DNA of 64,000 nt from Methylobacillus rhizosphaerae (GCF_900187985.1 NZ_FZOA01000006.1:165320-229319), one strand, 5' to 3'. Shown: positions 46,376 to 57,591, numbered from the stretch's first letter. The notes: generated by a model not told the origin, from the letters alone. A program made the numbers and translations.

Positions 46376-47686
46376 TTATTGTTTGCCTGCAGCAATTCCT
46401 GTTGTTACCTGCTTCGGCTCCAGGCTCACTCCTGAGTCCAGGATGCGGATTTCACGTTGGGGATAAGGGATGGATATCCCACGTCGCTGGAACTCATCCC
46501 ACAGCGCCAGGTAAACAGTGGAAGGAATATCTCCCGCACCATTCTCCGGATCGGGCACCCATACAGTCAAATTAAGGTCGATACCACTCTCGCCAAAACC
46601 CACCAATTTGGCATCAGGCCCTGGATCCTTCATCACACGTGGATGACGCCCAGCAACTTCCACCATCAATGCAAGTGCAGCTCTGAGGTCGGTTTCATAA
46701 CCCACCTGGATTGGTAATGCGATCTTGACTCGCCTCCGCGTCGCCGTGTGGTTGATCACAGCACTGGTAATCAAGGTTTCATTCGGGATAATCACATCCG
46801 TGCCATCCAACTGACGCAACACCATATATCTTGAACGCAGCTCCTGGACGCTGCCGTAATACGAGCCAATAGTGACAAAATCCCCCAGACTCATGGATTC
46901 ATCGAGCAGAATGATAAAGCCACTAACATAATTGCTGGCGATCTTCTGCAAGCCAAAACCCAAGCCCACACCCAGCGCACCACCGAATACAGATAGCAGG
47001 GTGATGTCCAGGCCGACTGCAGACAATGCAATCAGTACGGCAATAAACACAAAAGCAATGCGGATCACTTTATTGATGACCACACGCATGTTGAGATTGA
47101 TATGGGTTGCCTGCATCAGCCTGTTTTCAAGCAGACGGCTCAGCCACAGCGCAATGAATACCGTTACCAGCACGGTCAGCAGGCCCTGGATCACCAGCAA
47201 TAGGCTGACCGGGCTCTTGCCGATGGTGAAGCGCACGCTGTCCAGTGTTTCCAGGATATCCGGCAATACTCCCGTCACATGCAACACCAGAATCAACCAG
47301 ACCGTGGTCGAGAATATATTTTCTGTGGTCCTGAGCCAGCCACTTGGGGAAAATATATAACGCAGCACGTACACAGCCAACCGTATCACTGCCATGGCAA
47401 TCAGGAGGCGCGATGCCAGTTCCAGCAGGCTGACGCTATACCAGCGACTGAGCACTAACCCTCCTATTGATATCATGACCAGCGAGGAAATAGGGAACAG
47501 GATTCTTGTGATCCCATCAATCGCAGCCTGGGGCGCATTACTGGCATTCAGGCGGCCACGCTGGTAACTATTGATTGACCAGGCAATGACCAAGCTCGCG
47601 ATGATGATCCCTATCTGCCAGAGTACAGCCGATGATGAAAAGTCCGTAACCAGTTCCTGCCAGGCGGCATAAAGAGTATTGTTCAT
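46376..47686 (-). CDS. MscS-family mechanosensitive ion channel
   Basis: This 436-residue inner-membrane protein has several N-terminal hydrophobic helices and then the MscS core. The pore-lining helix reads SVFGGALGVGLGFGLQKIAS, followed by NYVSGFIILLDESMSLGDFV and the beta domain with IPNETLITSAV. It opens under membrane tension to release solutes. It is longer than E. coli MscS (286), closer to YbdG/YnaI-type members. Its start overlaps the mgtE stop by four bases. Confidence 0.93.
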   Translation of the reverse strand: MNNTLYAAWQELVTDFSSSAVLWQIGIIIASLVIAWSINSYQRGRLNASNAPQAAIDGITRILFPISSLVMISIGGLVLSRWYSVSLLELASRLLIAMAVIRLAVYVLRYIFSPSGWLRTTENIFSTTVWLILVLHVTGVLPDILETLDSVRFTIGKSPVSLLLVIQGLLTVLVTVFIALWLSRLLENRLMQATHINLNMRVVINKVIRIAFVFIAVLIALSAVGLDITLLSVFGGALGVGLGFGLQKIASNYVSGFIILLDESMSLGDFVTIGSYYGSVQELRSRYMVLRQLDGTDVIIPNETLITSAVINHTATRRRVKIALPIQVGYETDLRAALALMVEVAGRHPRVMKDPGPDAKLVGFGESGIDLNLTVWVPDPENGAGDIPSTVYLALWDEFQRRGISIPYPQREIRILDSGVSLEPKQVTTGIAAGKQ

Positions 47687-49122
47687 AGCAAAAAGATTGT
47701 TGCAAGTCCAAGAAAGATAAAGAAACCACCACTATCGGTAACAGCAGTGATCAACACACTGGAGCCAACCGCCGGATCACGATTGAAACGCGTGGACATC
47801 ACGGTCGGGATCATAACGCCCATCACTGCAGCCAACAAAAGATTCAAGGTCATTGCCGCCGTCATCACCATACCGAGCGCCACATTGTCGTAAAGAAAAT
47901 ACGCAATGACACCCAACACACTTCCCCAGACCAGGCCATTCAGTAAACCTACCCCGGTTTCCTTGATCAGCAGGGATTTGGTATTGTGGCCAGAAATCTG
48001 CCCCAGAGCCAGGCCACGCACAATCATCGTTGTGGTCTGATTCCCAGAATTGCCCCCTATCCCGGCCACAATAGGCATCAAAGCGGCCAGCGCAACGACT
48101 TTCTCGATCGACCCTTCAAACAGACCAATGACGCGGGAAGCCACAAATGCGGTGACCAGGTTGATGGCCAGCCAGGTCCAGCGGTTCTGTACTGACTTCC
48201 ATACTGAGGCAAAAATATCCTCTTCTTCACGCAAACCAGCCATGGAGAGCATATCACTCTCGGCTTCTTCCCGGATGTAGTCCATCACCGTATCCACGGT
48301 CAAACGCCCAACCAGGCGATTATTTTCATCCACCACCGGGGCAGTCACCAGATCATAACGCTCGAACGCCTTGGCAGCTTCGTCAGCGGTATCCTCAGGG
48401 TGGAATACTACGGCATCATCTGCCATGACATCCGTCACCTCTGAATCCAGGTCATTCACCACCAGTCGCTTGAGCGGCAGCACGCCACGCAATACATCAT
48501 GGCGATCCACGACGAATAATTTGTCAGTATGATCAGGCAGGCTGCCAATCCGTCGCAGATAACGCAGCGCAACGTCCAGTGCAATATCCTCACGAATCGT
48601 GACAATATCAAAATCCATCAACGCACCAACCGCATCATCAGGATAAGACAGAGCAGACTGCAGACGTTCGCGGTTGCGACTGTCCAGGCTTTCCAGCAGC
48701 TCTTGCAATACATCCTTCGGCAAATCAGGCGCCAGGTCAGCAAGCTCGTCAGTGTCAAGCTGTTCAGCAGCAGCCAACAACTCATCACTATCCATGTCCG
48801 CAATCAGCGTTTGACGGACAGCATCCGACACCTCCAGCAGGATTTCGCCATCACGTTCAGCCTTGACCAGATCCCACACGTCCAGACGCTGCTCTAACGG
48901 CAAAGCTTCAAGGATATATGCCACATCTGCTGGGTGCAGGCTATCCAGCCTCTTCTGCAGCTCCGCCAGATTCTGTTTATGGACCAGTGTCTGCACCAGT
49001 TCTTGTTTTGGCATATCCTGCTTATGCACCAGATCTTCAACCAGGCGGTGCTTGTTCAGCAGTGTAATAACCTGCTGCAGGCTTTCCTGCAAACTTTCTT
49101 TTGATTCCTGAATATCTGCCAT
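47683..49122 (-). CDS. mgtE: Magnesium transporter MgtE
   Basis: This 479-residue protein has an N-terminal superhelical domain (about 20-150), two CBS domains that sense Mg2+ (about 155-280), and a five-helix membrane domain with PIVAGIGGNSGNQTTTMIVRGLALG. It lets Mg2+ into the cell when cytoplasmic Mg2+ is low. It is co-transcribed with the MscS-type gene. The roughly 220 bases upstream (49123-49345) contain no gene; the only structure is a hairpin AATGCC/GGCATT at 49157-49173. Confidence 0.95.
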   Translation of the reverse strand: MADIQESKESLQESLQQVITLLNKHRLVEDLVHKQDMPKQELVQTLVHKQNLAELQKRLDSLHPADVAYILEALPLEQRLDVWDLVKAERDGEILLEVSDAVRQTLIADMDSDELLAAAEQLDTDELADLAPDLPKDVLQELLESLDSRNRERLQSALSYPDDAVGALMDFDIVTIREDIALDVALRYLRRIGSLPDHTDKLFVVDRHDVLRGVLPLKRLVVNDLDSEVTDVMADDAVVFHPEDTADEAAKAFERYDLVTAPVVDENNRLVGRLTVDTVMDYIREEAESDMLSMAGLREEEDIFASVWKSVQNRWTWLAINLVTAFVASRVIGLFEGSIEKVVALAALMPIVAGIGGNSGNQTTTMIVRGLALGQISGHNTKSLLIKETGVGLLNGLVWGSVLGVIAYFLYDNVALGMVMTAAMTLNLLLAAVMGVMIPTVMSTRFNRDPAVGSSVLITAVTDSGGFFIFLGLATIFLL

Positions 49123-49350
49123 ACGCGCTTGAGATCCATGCCAATATGTTGAAATAAATGCCAGACAGGCATTGATAGCAGCAAGAAAATTATATATCCA
49201 GCAGTACGCTAACCCACCAAATATGCAACCAATTCTTTAAATTCTTCACTTAACTCAGGAAGATAATGCGTTATAAACCCCGAAAATGACTAGCGTAAGT
49301 CAATCTTATCCCGGAATATCTATTTAACAGAAATGTTAATGACAATAAAA

Positions 49351-49371
49351 AAGCCGGTTCATAACCGGCTT
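49351..49371. terminator. Intrinsic terminator at the end of the ribosomal block
   Basis: AAGCCGGTT and AACCGGCTT form a 9-bp stem with loop CAT, with A-runs before and T-runs after. It works on both strands but mainly ends the minus-strand operon 26 bases after rplQ. Confidence 0.92.
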
Positions 49372-49396
49372 TTTACATTTAATGCATCAATCTGAC

Positions 49397-49792
49397 TTAC
49401 TCTGCAACGGCAACTTCACCATCGACAGCAAGTTCAGGACGATCCACCAGTTCAACCAGTGCCATTGGCGCATTGTCACCTACACGGAAACCACACTTCA
49501 GGATACGCAGGTAACCACCATTGCGTGTCTGATAGCGAGGGCCCAGTTCGCTGAACAATTTACCTACAACATCACGATCACGCAGGCGATTGAAAGCCAG
49601 ACGGCGGTTAGCCAGTGTCGCTTCCTTACCCAAGGTAATCAATGGCTCAGCCACACGGCGCAGTTCCTTAGCCTTTGGCAGAGTTGTCTTGATAACTTCA
49701 TGACGTAACAAAGAGTTAGCCATATTACGCAGCATAGCCTGACGATGGCTGCTGGTGCGGTTTAATTTACGATTGCTGTTGCGATGACGCAT
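49397..49792 (-). CDS. rplQ: 50S ribosomal protein L17
   Basis: The 131-residue protein starts [20 protein letters not shown], the L17 signature. It is the last gene of the alpha operon, 10 bases after rpoA, with a terminator downstream. It binds 23S rRNA in the large subunit near the exit tunnel. Confidence 0.98.
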   Translation of the reverse strand: MRHRNSNRKLNRTSSHRQAMLRNMANSLLRHEVIKTTLPKAKELRRVAEPLITLGKEATLANRRLAFNRLRDRDVVGKLFSELGPRYQTRNGGYLRILKCGFRVGDNAPMALVELVDRPELAVDGEVAVAE

Positions 49793-49802
49793 AGTGATTT
49801 CC

Positions 49803-50789
49803 TCACACCTTTTCCAGGCCCGCTGGTGGCCAATTTTCCAGTTTCATGCCTAATGTCAGGCCCTTAGAGGCCAGTACATCCTTAATCTCATTCAAAGATT
49901 TACGGCCCAGATTTGGTGCTTTCAACAGCTCATTTTCAGTACGCTGAATCAGGTCACCAATGTAATAAATATTTTCTGCCTTCAGACAGTTTGCTGAACG
50001 CACAGTCAACTCAAGATCATCGACAGGACGCAACAGAATCGGGTCTACCTGTGGTGCATGCTTCACTTCCACTTCTGAAGGTGCACCCTCCAGATCAGCG
50101 AACACCGATAACTGGCCCATCAAGATGCGCGCTGCATCACGAATCGCCTGTTCAGGTTCAACCACGCCGTTGGTTTCCACATCCATGATCAGCTTATCCA
50201 GATCAGTACGTTGCTCCACACGGGCACTCTCAACTTGGTAGCTCACCTTGCTGATCGGGCTGAAAGAAGCATCCACCTGGATAAAACCAAGTACACGGTC
50301 TTCATCTTCACTCTTCTGACGTTGCGGCACTGGCTGATAGCCACGTCCCATCTCGACCTTGACTTCAAGATTGAGCTTGCCACCCTTGGTCAGATGAGCA
50401 ATGACGTGATCAGGATTCGCAATTTCTGCGTCATGACCAGTCTCGAAATCACCAGCAGTCACAACACCTTCAACCGTCTTGTTCAGAACGAGAGTAGTCT
50501 CACTCTTGCTATTCAGCTTAAGTGCCACTCCCTTGAGGTTCAGCAGGATATCCACCACGTCTTCCTGCACGCCATCAAGCGTAGAGTACTCATGCACCAC
50601 TCCATCAATCTTGACTTCGGTAATTGCAAAGCCAGGAATGGAAGACAGCAGTACACGACGCAGGGCATTACCCAGCGTGTAGCCAAATCCGCGTTCCATC
50701 GGTTCGAGAGTTACTCGTGCTCGCACGGGTGAAATCACTTCAACGTCAACAACACGTGGCTTCAAATATTCAGTCGGACTGTTTTGCAT
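49803..50789 (-). CDS. rpoA: RNA polymerase alpha subunit
   Basis: The start ATG 50789 ([12 protein letters not shown]) gives 328 residues; the frame is open back to 50846 but that part is not conserved. The N-terminal dimerisation domain (about 1-235) contains [21 protein letters not shown]. The C-terminal domain (about 250-328) that binds UP elements and activators contains [19 protein letters not shown]. Unusually, it follows rpsK directly, without rpsD between them. Confidence 0.99.
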   Translation of the reverse strand: MQNSPTEYLKPRVVDVEVISPVRARVTLEPMERGFGYTLGNALRRVLLSSIPGFAITEVKIDGVVHEYSTLDGVQEDVVDILLNLKGVALKLNSKSETTLVLNKTVEGVVTAGDFETGHDAEIANPDHVIAHLTKGGKLNLEVKVEMGRGYQPVPQRQKSEDEDRVLGFIQVDASFSPISKVSYQVESARVEQRTDLDKLIMDVETNGVVEPEQAIRDAARILMGQLSVFADLEGAPSEVEVKHAPQVDPILLRPVDDLELTVRSANCLKAENIYYIGDLIQRTENELLKAPNLGRKSLNEIKDVLASKGLTLGMKLENWPPAGLEKV

Positions 50790-50828
50790 AGCTATCCTTA
50801 CGGTCCTCGATTTCTTTAAATAAATCAA

Positions 50829-50851
50829 CCACGACAACCCAGTCATCGTGG
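50829..50851 (-). other. Hairpin in the rpsK-rpoA gap
   Basis: CCACGA and TCGTGG form a 6-bp stem with an 11-base loop in the 87-base gap where rpsD would normally lie. On the minus strand it is followed by an AT-rich stretch, so partial termination or processing is possible. Confidence 0.4.
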
Positions 50852-50876
50852 CTGAACCTCGTCATTCAGTAATACT

Positions 50877-51266
50877 TTAGATACGACGCTTCTTAGGTGG
50901 ACGGCAGCCGTTGTGCGGTACAGGAGTCACATCAGAAATACTGGTGATCTTGAAACCCACTGCATTCAATGCACGTACTGCGGACTCACGTCCAGGACCT
51001 GGTCCCTTGATGCGGACTTCAAGATTCTTGACGCCACATTCCTGAGCCGCCTTACCAGCAGCTTCAGCTGCAACCTGAGCAGCAAAGGGAGTACTCTTCC
51101 GAGAGCCCTTGAAACCAGCACCACCAGAAGTTGCCCATGACAAGGCATTGCCTTGGCGGTCAGTAATCGTAATGATGGTGTTATTGAAAGAAGCATGCAC
51201 GTGAGCGATGCCCTCGGCAATATTCTTTTTGACTTTCTTGCGTACGCGTACGTTAGCTTTAGCCAT
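50877..51266 (-). CDS. rpsK: 30S ribosomal protein S11
   Basis: The 129-residue protein has the S11 signatures [15 protein letters not shown] and the C-terminal [13 protein letters not shown]. It forms the platform of the small subunit with S6 and S18. It lies 13 bases after rpsM. The expected next gene rpsD is missing. Confidence 0.99.
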   Translation of the reverse strand: MAKANVRVRKKVKKNIAEGIAHVHASFNNTIITITDRQGNALSWATSGGAGFKGSRKSTPFAAQVAAEAAGKAAQECGVKNLEVRIKGPGPGRESAVRALNAVGFKITSISDVTPVPHNGCRPPKKRRI

Positions 51267-51279
51267 TATTTGCTATTCC

Positions 51280-51642
51280 TTACTTGGATGCCTTGATAGG
51301 CTTGATTGGACCCTTGCGAGTGCGCGCATTGGTCTTGGTACGTTGACCACGAACTGGCAGACCGCGGCGATGACGAATACCACGATAGCAACCCAAGTCC
51401 ATCAAACGCTTGATGTTCATGGTTACCTCGCGGCGCAGATCACCTTCCACCTGCAGCTTACCGACTTCGTCACGCAGCTTCTCAACTTCAGCGTCATTCA
51501 GATCTTTGATCTTCGCTGTCGTGGATACACCTGCAGCCAGACAAATTTGTTTTGCCGTAGTACGGCCCACACCGTAAATCGAAGTCAATGCGATTTCAGT
51601 ATGTTTATGATTTGGGATGTTTACCCCTGCTATACGAGCCAT
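51280..51642 (-). CDS. rpsM: 30S ribosomal protein S13
   Basis: The 120-residue protein begins [20 protein letters not shown] and has [19 protein letters not shown] near the end. It contacts tRNA and the large subunit in the head of 30S. A gap of about 120 bases separates it from rpmJ, where a separate promoter of the alpha operon could lie; none was clear by eye. Confidence 0.99.
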   Translation of the reverse strand: MARIAGVNIPNHKHTEIALTSIYGVGRTTAKQICLAAGVSTTAKIKDLNDAEVEKLRDEVGKLQVEGDLRREVTMNIKRLMDLGCYRGIRHRRGLPVRGQRTKTNARTRKGPIKPIKASK

Positions 51643-51763
51643 GTAGCTACTCCAAAATAATGGCGCATCGTTTTCAAATCGCCAAAAAAGCCCAAAATTT
51701 TAACAGCTTGACTGGATTTTAACAAATAGATTAAAACCAGCCCCACTTAAACCACGTACCAAA

Positions 51764-51877
51764 TTAACCTTGGCGTTGCTTATGACGTGGGTCAGTACAA
51801 ATAACACGCACGACACCACGGCGGCGAACCACCTTGCAATTACGGCACAATGTCTTCACTGATGCACGAACTCTCAT
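51764..51877 (-). CDS. rpmJ: 50S ribosomal protein L36
   Basis: This 37-residue protein starts [20 protein letters not shown] and ends DPRHKQRQG. It keeps the zinc-binding Cys11, Cys14, Cys27 and His32, so it is the zinc-containing L36 form. It lies between infA and rpsM. Confidence 0.97.
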   Translation of the reverse strand: MRVRASVKTLCRNCKVVRRRGVVRVICTDPRHKQRQG

Positions 51878-51899
51878 CTCTCACCTCTTCGCTAAAATC

Positions 51900-52118
51900 T
51901 TACTTGGCGCGGAAAATAATCCGCGCACGCGATAAATCATAAGGGGTCATTTCCACAGTGACTTTGTCACCGGGCAGGATGCGAATATAGTGCATGCGCA
52001 TCTTGCCTGAAATATAGCCAAGTACAACATGACCATTTTCCAGCTTGACCCTGAAGGTAGCATTTGGAAGGTTCTCAAGAACCTCCCCCTGCATCTCGAT
52101 ACGATCTTCCTTTGCCAT
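51900..52118 (-). CDS. infA: Translation initiation factor IF-1
   Basis: This 72-residue OB-fold protein starts [20 protein letters not shown] and has [20 protein letters not shown]. It binds the A site of 30S during initiation. Its place between secY and rpmJ is typical of betaproteobacteria. Confidence 0.98.
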   Translation of the reverse strand: MAKEDRIEMQGEVLENLPNATFRVKLENGHVVLGYISGKMRMHYIRILPGDKVTVEMTPYDLSRARIIFRAK

Positions 52119-52127
52119 ACCTACAAA

Positions 52128-53450
52128 TTAACGCGGCAAACCCGCACTACCCTTAAAGTTGGCCTTTTTCAACAGGCCTTCATATTGATGAGACATCAAG
52201 TGTGACTGTACTTGCGCCATGAAATCCATGGTAACAACTACAATAATCAACAATGAAGTACCGCCAAAATAGAATGGAACATTAAATTTCAAAATCAGGA
52301 ACTCGGGTAGCAAACATACAGCAGTGATATAAAGCGCACCAGCCAGGGTCAAGCGACCCATAATGCGATCAATATATCGTGCCGTCTGTTCACCAGGACG
52401 AATGCCAGGAACAAATGCACCACTCTTCTTTAAGTTGTCCGCTGTTTCTTTCGGATTGAATACCAATGCCGTATAGAAGAAACAGAAGAAGATAATCGCT
52501 GTAGCAAAGAAAATAATGTACAACGGTTGGCCTGGAGACAAGGTTGAACCAATATCCTTCAGCCAGGACATACTTTCATGACTACCGAACCATCCTGCCA
52601 TGGTTGCCGGAAACAAGATGATACTTGAAGCAAAAATAGGAGGAATCACACCTGCCATGTTCAGCTTCAGAGGTAAATGACTTGTTTGCCCGCCAAACAC
52701 CTTGCGACCCACTTGTCGTTTTGCATAGTTCACCGTAATTTTACGCTGACCACGCTCAACAAACACGACAAACGCAGTGACAAGAATCGCCGCCACAAAC
52801 AGGAACAACACCAATGGAATGGAGAACGCACCAGTACGTGCCAACTCCAGAGTGCCTCCAATCGCATGCGGCAGGCCAGCAACAATCCCGGCAAAGATAA
52901 TGATAGATATACCGTTACCAATACCACGCTCAGTAATCTGTTCACCCAACCACATCAGGAACATGGTGCCACCGACCAGCGTAATCACAGTGGTAAAACG
53001 GAACATCAGTCCTGGATCCAACACCAATCCAGCTTGACCCTCAAGGGCAATTGCAATCCCCAGGGCCTGGAAGGTTGCCAGAAATACAGTTCCATACCGA
53101 GTGTACTTGGTAATCGTACGACGTCCACTTTCGCCTTCTTTCTTCAGCTGTTCCATACGCGGTGAAACCACGGTCAGGAGCTGCATGATGATGGAAGCCG
53201 AAATATACGGCATGATACCCAAGGCAAAAATGGTAAAACGTTCCAAGGCACCGCCAGAGAACATATTAAACATACCAAGAATGCCACCACTCTGTGACTC
53301 AAACAGGCGGGCGAGCACATCCGGATCAATACCAGGAACCGGAATATGCGCACCAAGGCGGAAAACGATCAAGGCGCCCAGTACGAAGAACAAGCGGTTT
53401 TTTAATTCGCTCATTTTTCCTACTGCGCCAAAAATACTATCGTTAGCCAC
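52128..53450 (-). CDS. secY: Protein translocase subunit SecY
   Basis: SecY is the pore of the Sec translocase in the inner membrane. The 440-residue protein has ten hydrophobic helices. [17 protein letters not shown] in the first loop and [18 protein letters not shown] are family signatures. It begins 7 bases after rplO in the spc operon. Confidence 0.99.
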   Translation of the reverse strand: MANDSIFGAVGKMSELKNRLFFVLGALIVFRLGAHIPVPGIDPDVLARLFESQSGGILGMFNMFSGGALERFTIFALGIMPYISASIIMQLLTVVSPRMEQLKKEGESGRRTITKYTRYGTVFLATFQALGIAIALEGQAGLVLDPGLMFRFTTVITLVGGTMFLMWLGEQITERGIGNGISIIIFAGIVAGLPHAIGGTLELARTGAFSIPLVLFLFVAAILVTAFVVFVERGQRKITVNYAKRQVGRKVFGGQTSHLPLKLNMAGVIPPIFASSIILFPATMAGWFGSHESMSWLKDIGSTLSPGQPLYIIFFATAIIFFCFFYTALVFNPKETADNLKKSGAFVPGIRPGEQTARYIDRIMGRLTLAGALYITAVCLLPEFLILKFNVPFYFGGTSLLIIVVVTMDFMAQVQSHLMSHQYEGLLKKANFKGSAGLPR

Positions 53451-53457
53451 GAATCAA

Positions 53458-53892
53458 TTACTCTACAATCTTGCCGCCAGCTGCTTCAACCGCAGCGCGT
53501 GCACCCTTGCTCAGGAGCAGGCCTTGTACGGTTACTGCACGCGTTACATCGCCAGACAGGTAAACCTTGACCGAGCGAGCAGTAGCAGAGATCAGGTTGG
53601 CTTGCTTCAACACCAGCAAATCAACCACGTCCGCTTCCACGCGACCCAAATCACTAGTACGCACATGGGCAGTATCTGCTTTTGTCAAAGACTTGAAGCC
53701 ACGTTTAGGCAAACGACGTTGCAAAGGCATTTGACCGCCTTCGAAACCAACCTTGTGGAAACCACCAGTACGAGACTTCTGACCCTTGTGACCACGACCA
53801 GCGGTCTTGCCAAGGCCAGAACCAATACCACGGCCAACACGGCGTTTGGCGTGCTTCGCGCCTTCAGCAGGCTTGATAGTGTTCAGTTTCAT
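53458..53892 (-). CDS. rplO: 50S ribosomal protein L15
   Basis: The 144-residue protein starts [20 protein letters not shown] and has the glycine- and arginine-rich [19 protein letters not shown] that threads into 23S rRNA. It overlaps the rpmD stop by one base. Confidence 0.99.
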   Translation of the reverse strand: MKLNTIKPAEGAKHAKRRVGRGIGSGLGKTAGRGHKGQKSRTGGFHKVGFEGGQMPLQRRLPKRGFKSLTKADTAHVRTSDLGRVEADVVDLLVLKQANLISATARSVKVYLSGDVTRAVTVQGLLLSKGARAAVEAAGGKIVE

Positions 53893-54089
53893 TATGCTTC
53901 TACCTTTAACAGATAGTTCACCGCATTGATCATGCCACGATTTGCTGGAGTGTCTTGCACTTCAACAGTCTGATTCAAGCGACGCAGGCCGAGACCTGCC
54001 ACGCATGCGCGGTGAGACTGGATTCTACCGATAGTGCTCTTGACCAAGGTAATCTTGATCAAGTCATTTGCTTTTTTTGCGTTAGCCAT
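53892..54089 (-). CDS. rpmD: 50S ribosomal protein L30
   Basis: The protein has 65 residues from the second of two tandem ATGs; AGAGG lies six bases before it and only three before the first (54092). [20 protein letters not shown] is the L30 signature. It is coupled to rpsE. Confidence 0.96.
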   Translation of the reverse strand: MANAKKANDLIKITLVKSTIGRIQSHRACVAGLGLRRLNQTVEVQDTPANRGMINAVNYLLKVEA

Positions 54090-54091
54090 CA

Positions 54092-54601
54092 TTAACCTCT
54101 GATTTCTTCTACGCTCTTGCCACGCTTAGCTGCGACTTCGGCTGGAGTATTCATGGATTGCAAACCATTCAGAGTCGCACGCACCACATTGTATGGATTG
54201 GTAGAACCAATACATTTCGCCAATACGTTGGTCACACCCATGACTTCGAAGATGGCGCGCATTGCACCACCGGCAATAATACCGGTACCTTCAGAAGCTG
54301 GCTGGATAAATACCTTGGCAGCGCCATGGACACCAGTAACAGCGTGATAGAGGGTGCCATTATTCAGGCTTACCTTGATCATGCCACGACGAGCTTCATC
54401 CATCGCTTTTTGTACGGCAACTGGCACTTCACGCGCCTTGCCTTTACCCATACCTACACCACCATCACCGTCGCCTACTACTGACAGTGCGGCAAAACTC
54501 ATGATCCGGCCACCCTTCACCACTTTGGTGACGCGGTTGACGCCGATCATTTTCTCGCGCAAACCATCGGTTTGCTGCTGTTCAATTTCAACTTTTGCCA
54601 T
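54092..54601 (-). CDS. rpsE: 30S ribosomal protein S5
   Basis: The start ATG 54601 has GAGG six bases upstream and gives 169 residues; in-frame ATG 54604 and TTG 54607 are less well placed. [20 protein letters not shown] is the double-stranded-RNA-binding signature. S5 helps decoding fidelity in 30S. Confidence 0.97.
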   Translation of the reverse strand: MAKVEIEQQQTDGLREKMIGVNRVTKVVKGGRIMSFAALSVVGDGDGGVGMGKGKAREVPVAVQKAMDEARRGMIKVSLNNGTLYHAVTGVHGAAKVFIQPASEGTGIIAGGAMRAIFEVMGVTNVLAKCIGSTNPYNVVRATLNGLQSMNTPAEVAAKRGKSVEEIRG

Positions 54602-54616
54602 CATCAACCTCAGTCT

Positions 54617-54970
54617 TTAGAAGGACAGGCCGTTTTCACGCGCGGCATCAGCCAGCGCCTTGATACGACCATGGTACTTGTAGCCGGAACGATCAAATGC
54701 AACGGTAGTAACACCTGCAGCCTTTGCCTTTTCCGCAATACGCTTACCGACTATCACAGCGGCAGCAACATTACCGCCGCTCTGGATATCTTTACGCACT
54801 TCAACCTCAAGTGTAGAAGCACTCGCAAGAACCTTGTCACCTGTAGCATCGATAATCTGAGCATAGATGTGGCAATTGCTACGATGCACGCTTAAGCGGA
54901 CAACGTTCAACTCGGCGATCTTGGCACGAGTTTTACGTGCGCGACGCAGACGTGAATTCACATTATTCAT
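54617..54970 (-). CDS. rplR: 50S ribosomal protein L18
   Basis: This 117-residue protein is arginine-rich at its start ([17 protein letters not shown]) and has [16 protein letters not shown] and a C-terminal [20 protein letters not shown]. It binds 5S rRNA. It lies in normal spc order between rplF and rpsE. Confidence 0.99.
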   Translation of the reverse strand: MNNVNSRLRRARKTRAKIAELNVVRLSVHRSNCHIYAQIIDATGDKVLASASTLEVEVRKDIQSGGNVAAAVIVGKRIAEKAKAAGVTTVAFDRSGYKYHGRIKALADAARENGLSF

Positions 54971-54979
54971 GGCTAAACC

Positions 54980-55513
54980 TTACTTCTTCTTGGTTTCTTT
55001 GATAATCACCACTTCATCGGAATAACGTACACCCTTACCCTTGTAAGGTTCTGGAGCACGATATGCACGAATCTGCGCGGCAACCTGACCCACCACTTGC
55101 TTGTCGGTACCAGTCAAGACAATCTCCGTAGGAGATGGTGTCTGCACAGTAACGCCTTCAGGCATCGGGTGATTCACTGGATGGGAGAAACCCAGGTCCA
55201 GATTCAAGTTACTCCCTTGAGCCTGCGCCTTGTAACCCACTCCAATCAAAGTGAGCTTGCGGGTAAAACCCTGAGAAACGCCAGTTACCATATTGGATAC
55301 TAACGCGCGCACAGTGCCAGACATAGCACGGGCGTGTTGTGTATCACGGGCAACAGCGAATGTAATATTGTCACCATCACGCTCAATCGCAACATCGCCA
55401 GTCAGTGGCAAGTTCAGCTTACCTAACGGACCGCTTACTGCAATATTGCTGGCATTTAATACCACTTCAACCTTGGCTGGGATAGCGACTGGATTCTTAG
55501 CTACACGAGACAT
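54980..55513 (-). CDS. rplF: 50S ribosomal protein L6
   Basis: The 177-residue protein starts [17 protein letters not shown], with the duplicated L6 fold and the C-terminal signature [16 protein letters not shown]. It lies near the factor-binding site of the large subunit. It has normal neighbours rpsH and rplR. Confidence 0.99.
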   Translation of the reverse strand: MSRVAKNPVAIPAKVEVVLNASNIAVSGPLGKLNLPLTGDVAIERDGDNITFAVARDTQHARAMSGTVRALVSNMVTGVSQGFTRKLTLIGVGYKAQAQGSNLNLDLGFSHPVNHPMPEGVTVQTPSPTEIVLTGTDKQVVGQVAAQIRAYRAPEPYKGKGVRYSDEVVIIKETKKK

Positions 55514-55523
55514 TATTTTCCCC

Positions 55524-55919
55524 TTAAGCCACTACGCACAGCACTTCGCCACCGATACCGGCGTCACGTGCTTTACGATCAGTCATTACACCTTTGGATG
55601 TGGAAACAATTGTCACACCCAAACCATTCATTACTACTGGAATTTCCTGATTGCCACGATAGATACGAAGGCCAGGGCGGCTCACACGCTCAATCTTTTC
55701 AATAACAGGACGTCCAGCGTAGTACTTGAGACTGATATTCAACTGTGGCTTACCTTCAACATCTTGCACAGCAAAATCGTCAATATACCCTTCATCCTTC
55801 AGCACAATTGCGATAGCACGCTTGAGCTTGGATGATGGCATGGAAACAGAAGCCTTATTAGTGCTTTGCGCATTGCGGATGCGGGTCAGCATATCGGCAA
55901 TCGGATCACTCATACTCAT
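55524..55919 (-). CDS. rpsH: 30S ribosomal protein S8
   Basis: The 131-residue protein has [16 protein letters not shown] and the C-terminal GEVLCVVA. S8 binds helix 21 of 16S rRNA and in E. coli represses the spc operon through its mRNA; such a site was not identified here. MSMSD has two possible ATGs; the second (55913) is also plausible. Confidence 0.98.
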   Translation of the reverse strand: MSMSDPIADMLTRIRNAQSTNKASVSMPSSKLKRAIAIVLKDEGYIDDFAVQDVEGKPQLNISLKYYAGRPVIEKIERVSRPGLRIYRGNQEIPVVMNGLGVTIVSTSKGVMTDRKARDAGIGGEVLCVVA

Positions 55920-55933
55920 ACTAAATTCCTCCG

Positions 55934-56239
55934 TTACCAGCTAGCTTTAGTGACACCTGGCACTTCGCCACGCATCATCAGCTCGCGCAATTTACCGCGC
56001 GCAATACCAAACTTACTAAACACACCACGTGGGCGACCAGTCAGTGCGCAACGATTACGCAAACGAACTGGGCTTGAATTACGTGGCAAACTTTGCAGCT
56101 TGTTTCGAGCAGCACGACGGTCTTCAATTGATGCATTCACATCATTCGCTACCGCTTCCAGCTCTGCACGCTTGGCTGCGTATTTTTTAACTGTGTCGCG
56201 ACGCTTTTGCTCGCGTTCGATCATGCAGGTTTTTGCCAT
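55934..56239 (-). CDS. rpsN: 30S ribosomal protein S14
   Basis: The 101-residue protein begins [20 protein letters not shown] and has [20 protein letters not shown]. It is the long, zinc-free S14 form, as the CxxC pairs of the short form are missing. Confidence 0.99.
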   Translation of the reverse strand: MAKTCMIEREQKRRDTVKKYAAKRAELEAVANDVNASIEDRRAARNKLQSLPRNSSPVRLRNRCALTGRPRGVFSKFGIARGKLRELMMRGEVPGVTKASW

Positions 56240-56241
56240 GA

Positions 56242-56781
56242 TTAGTTCCTAAATGGGAAGCTGAATGCGGAGAGGAGCGCACGCGCCTCTTCATCAGTCT
56301 TTGCAGTTGTAGTGATGGTGATATTCATCCCGCGCAACGCATCAATCTTGTCGTATTCAACTTCCGGGAAAATAATCTGCTCACGCACACCCAGATTGTA
56401 GTTACCACGACCATCAAATGACTTGGGAGAGATACCACGGAAGTCACGAATACGAGGAATTGCCACAGTGATCAAGCGATCCAGGAATTCATACATATGC
56501 TCACGACGCAGGGTCACTTTGCAACCAACCGGATAACCATCACGAATCTTGAAGCCAGCGATAGATTTCTTTGCCTTGGTGACGACCGCCTTCTGACCGG
56601 TAACTTTTTCCATGTCAGCGACTGCGTTTTCCATCACCTTCTTATCAGCAACAGCCTCACCGACACCCATATTCACGGTGATTTTTTCGATACGAGGCAC
56701 TTCCATCACGGATTTATAGCCAAACTGTTCTACCAGTTGCTTAACCACAGTGTCTTTATAAAAATCTTTTAAACGAGCCAT
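56242..56781 (-). CDS. rplE: 50S ribosomal protein L5
   Basis: The 179-residue protein starts [20 protein letters not shown] and has [16 protein letters not shown] and the C-terminal [13 protein letters not shown]. It binds 5S rRNA and contacts the P-site tRNA. Confidence 0.99.
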   Translation of the reverse strand: MARLKDFYKDTVVKQLVEQFGYKSVMEVPRIEKITVNMGVGEAVADKKVMENAVADMEKVTGQKAVVTKAKKSIAGFKIRDGYPVGCKVTLRREHMYEFLDRLITVAIPRIRDFRGISPKSFDGRGNYNLGVREQIIFPEVEYDKIDALRGMNITITTTAKTDEEARALLSAFSFPFRN

Positions 56782-56790
56782 GATCTACCC

Positions 56791-57108
56791 TTATGCGTCC
56801 ACAACTTCACCACTGGACTTGAATACGCGCACTTTGCGACCATCGTCCAATGTTTTGAAGCCAACGCGATCACCCTTCTGGGTGGCACGGTTAAATAAAG
56901 CAACATTAGAGATGTCAACAGGCATCTCCTTACTGATGATGCCGCCAGCCACACCACGCATCGGGTTCGGCTTAGCATGCTTCTTCACAATGTTGATACC
57001 CTCGACCAGAACCTGGCCAGACTCAAGCACGCGCAACACAGTACCACGCCTGCCCTTATCCTTACCTGTATTCAGGATGACTTCATCACCCTTGCGAATC
57101 TTACTCAT
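56791..57108 (-). CDS. rplX: 50S ribosomal protein L24
   Basis: The 105-residue protein has the KOW motif [17 protein letters not shown] at its start and [12 protein letters not shown]24 is an assembly initiator of 50S. It is the second gene of the spc operon. Confidence 0.99.
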   Translation of the reverse strand: MSKIRKGDEVILNTGKDKGRRGTVLRVLESGQVLVEGINIVKKHAKPNPMRGVAGGIISKEMPVDISNVALFNRATQKGDRVGFKTLDDGRKVRVFKSSGEVVDA

Positions 57109-57119
57109 CCAGCAACTCC

Positions 57120-57488
57120 TTATAGAACTTCGGGTGCCAGAGAAACGATCTTCATGAAACGTTCGCCACGCAGCTCACGTGTCACTGGCCCAAAAATACG
57201 GGTACCAATCGGTTCCAGCTTATTATTTAACAATACGGCAGCGTTGCTATCGAACTTAACCAAGGATCCGTCCGGACGACGAACACCCTTAGCAGTGCGA
57301 ACTACCACAGCGCTATAAACATCGCCTTTCTTGACGCGACCACGCGGTGCGGCATCCTTGACGCTGACCTTGATGATGTCACCAACACCAGCATAACGAC
57401 GCTTAGAGCCGCCCAACACCTTGATGCACATTACAGAGCGCGCACCAGTGTTATCGGCAACATCCAGCCTAGACTGCATTTGAATCAT
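57120..57488 (-). CDS. rplN: 50S ribosomal protein L14
   Basis: The start ATG 57488 ([21 protein letters not shown] upstream) gives 122 residues, the standard length; the frame extends five codons further without conservation. It is the first gene of the spc operon and has a promoter and structured leader in the gap before it. Confidence 0.98.
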   Translation of the reverse strand: MIQMQSRLDVADNTGARSVMCIKVLGGSKRRYAGVGDIIKVSVKDAAPRGRVKKGDVYSAVVVRTAKGVRRPDGSLVKFDSNAAVLLNNKLEPIGTRIFGPVTRELRGERFMKIVSLAPEVL

Positions 57489-57524
57489 GAGAATAATCTC
57501 CAACTTAATCCGTTAAACCAACAC

Positions 57525-57591
57525 CAGCCGCTTGTCAAAAACGGCTGACAGCACTACGGTCAGTATTGGGGCGCCAGCTTGTTCGGGCGCC
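57525..57591 (-). other. Structured leader of the spc operon
   Basis: Two hairpins lie between the predicted start of transcription and rplN: GGCGCC/GGCGCC (57570-57575 with 57586-57591) and CAGCCG/CGGCTG (57525-57530 with 57542-57547). They could be a ribosomal-protein control site; no known leader was recognised. Confidence 0.45.

Noticed and set aside
50790..50876. A decayed rpsD between rpsK and rpoA
   Set aside because: Only 87 bases remain and no frame resembles S4; absence, not decay, is what can be seen.
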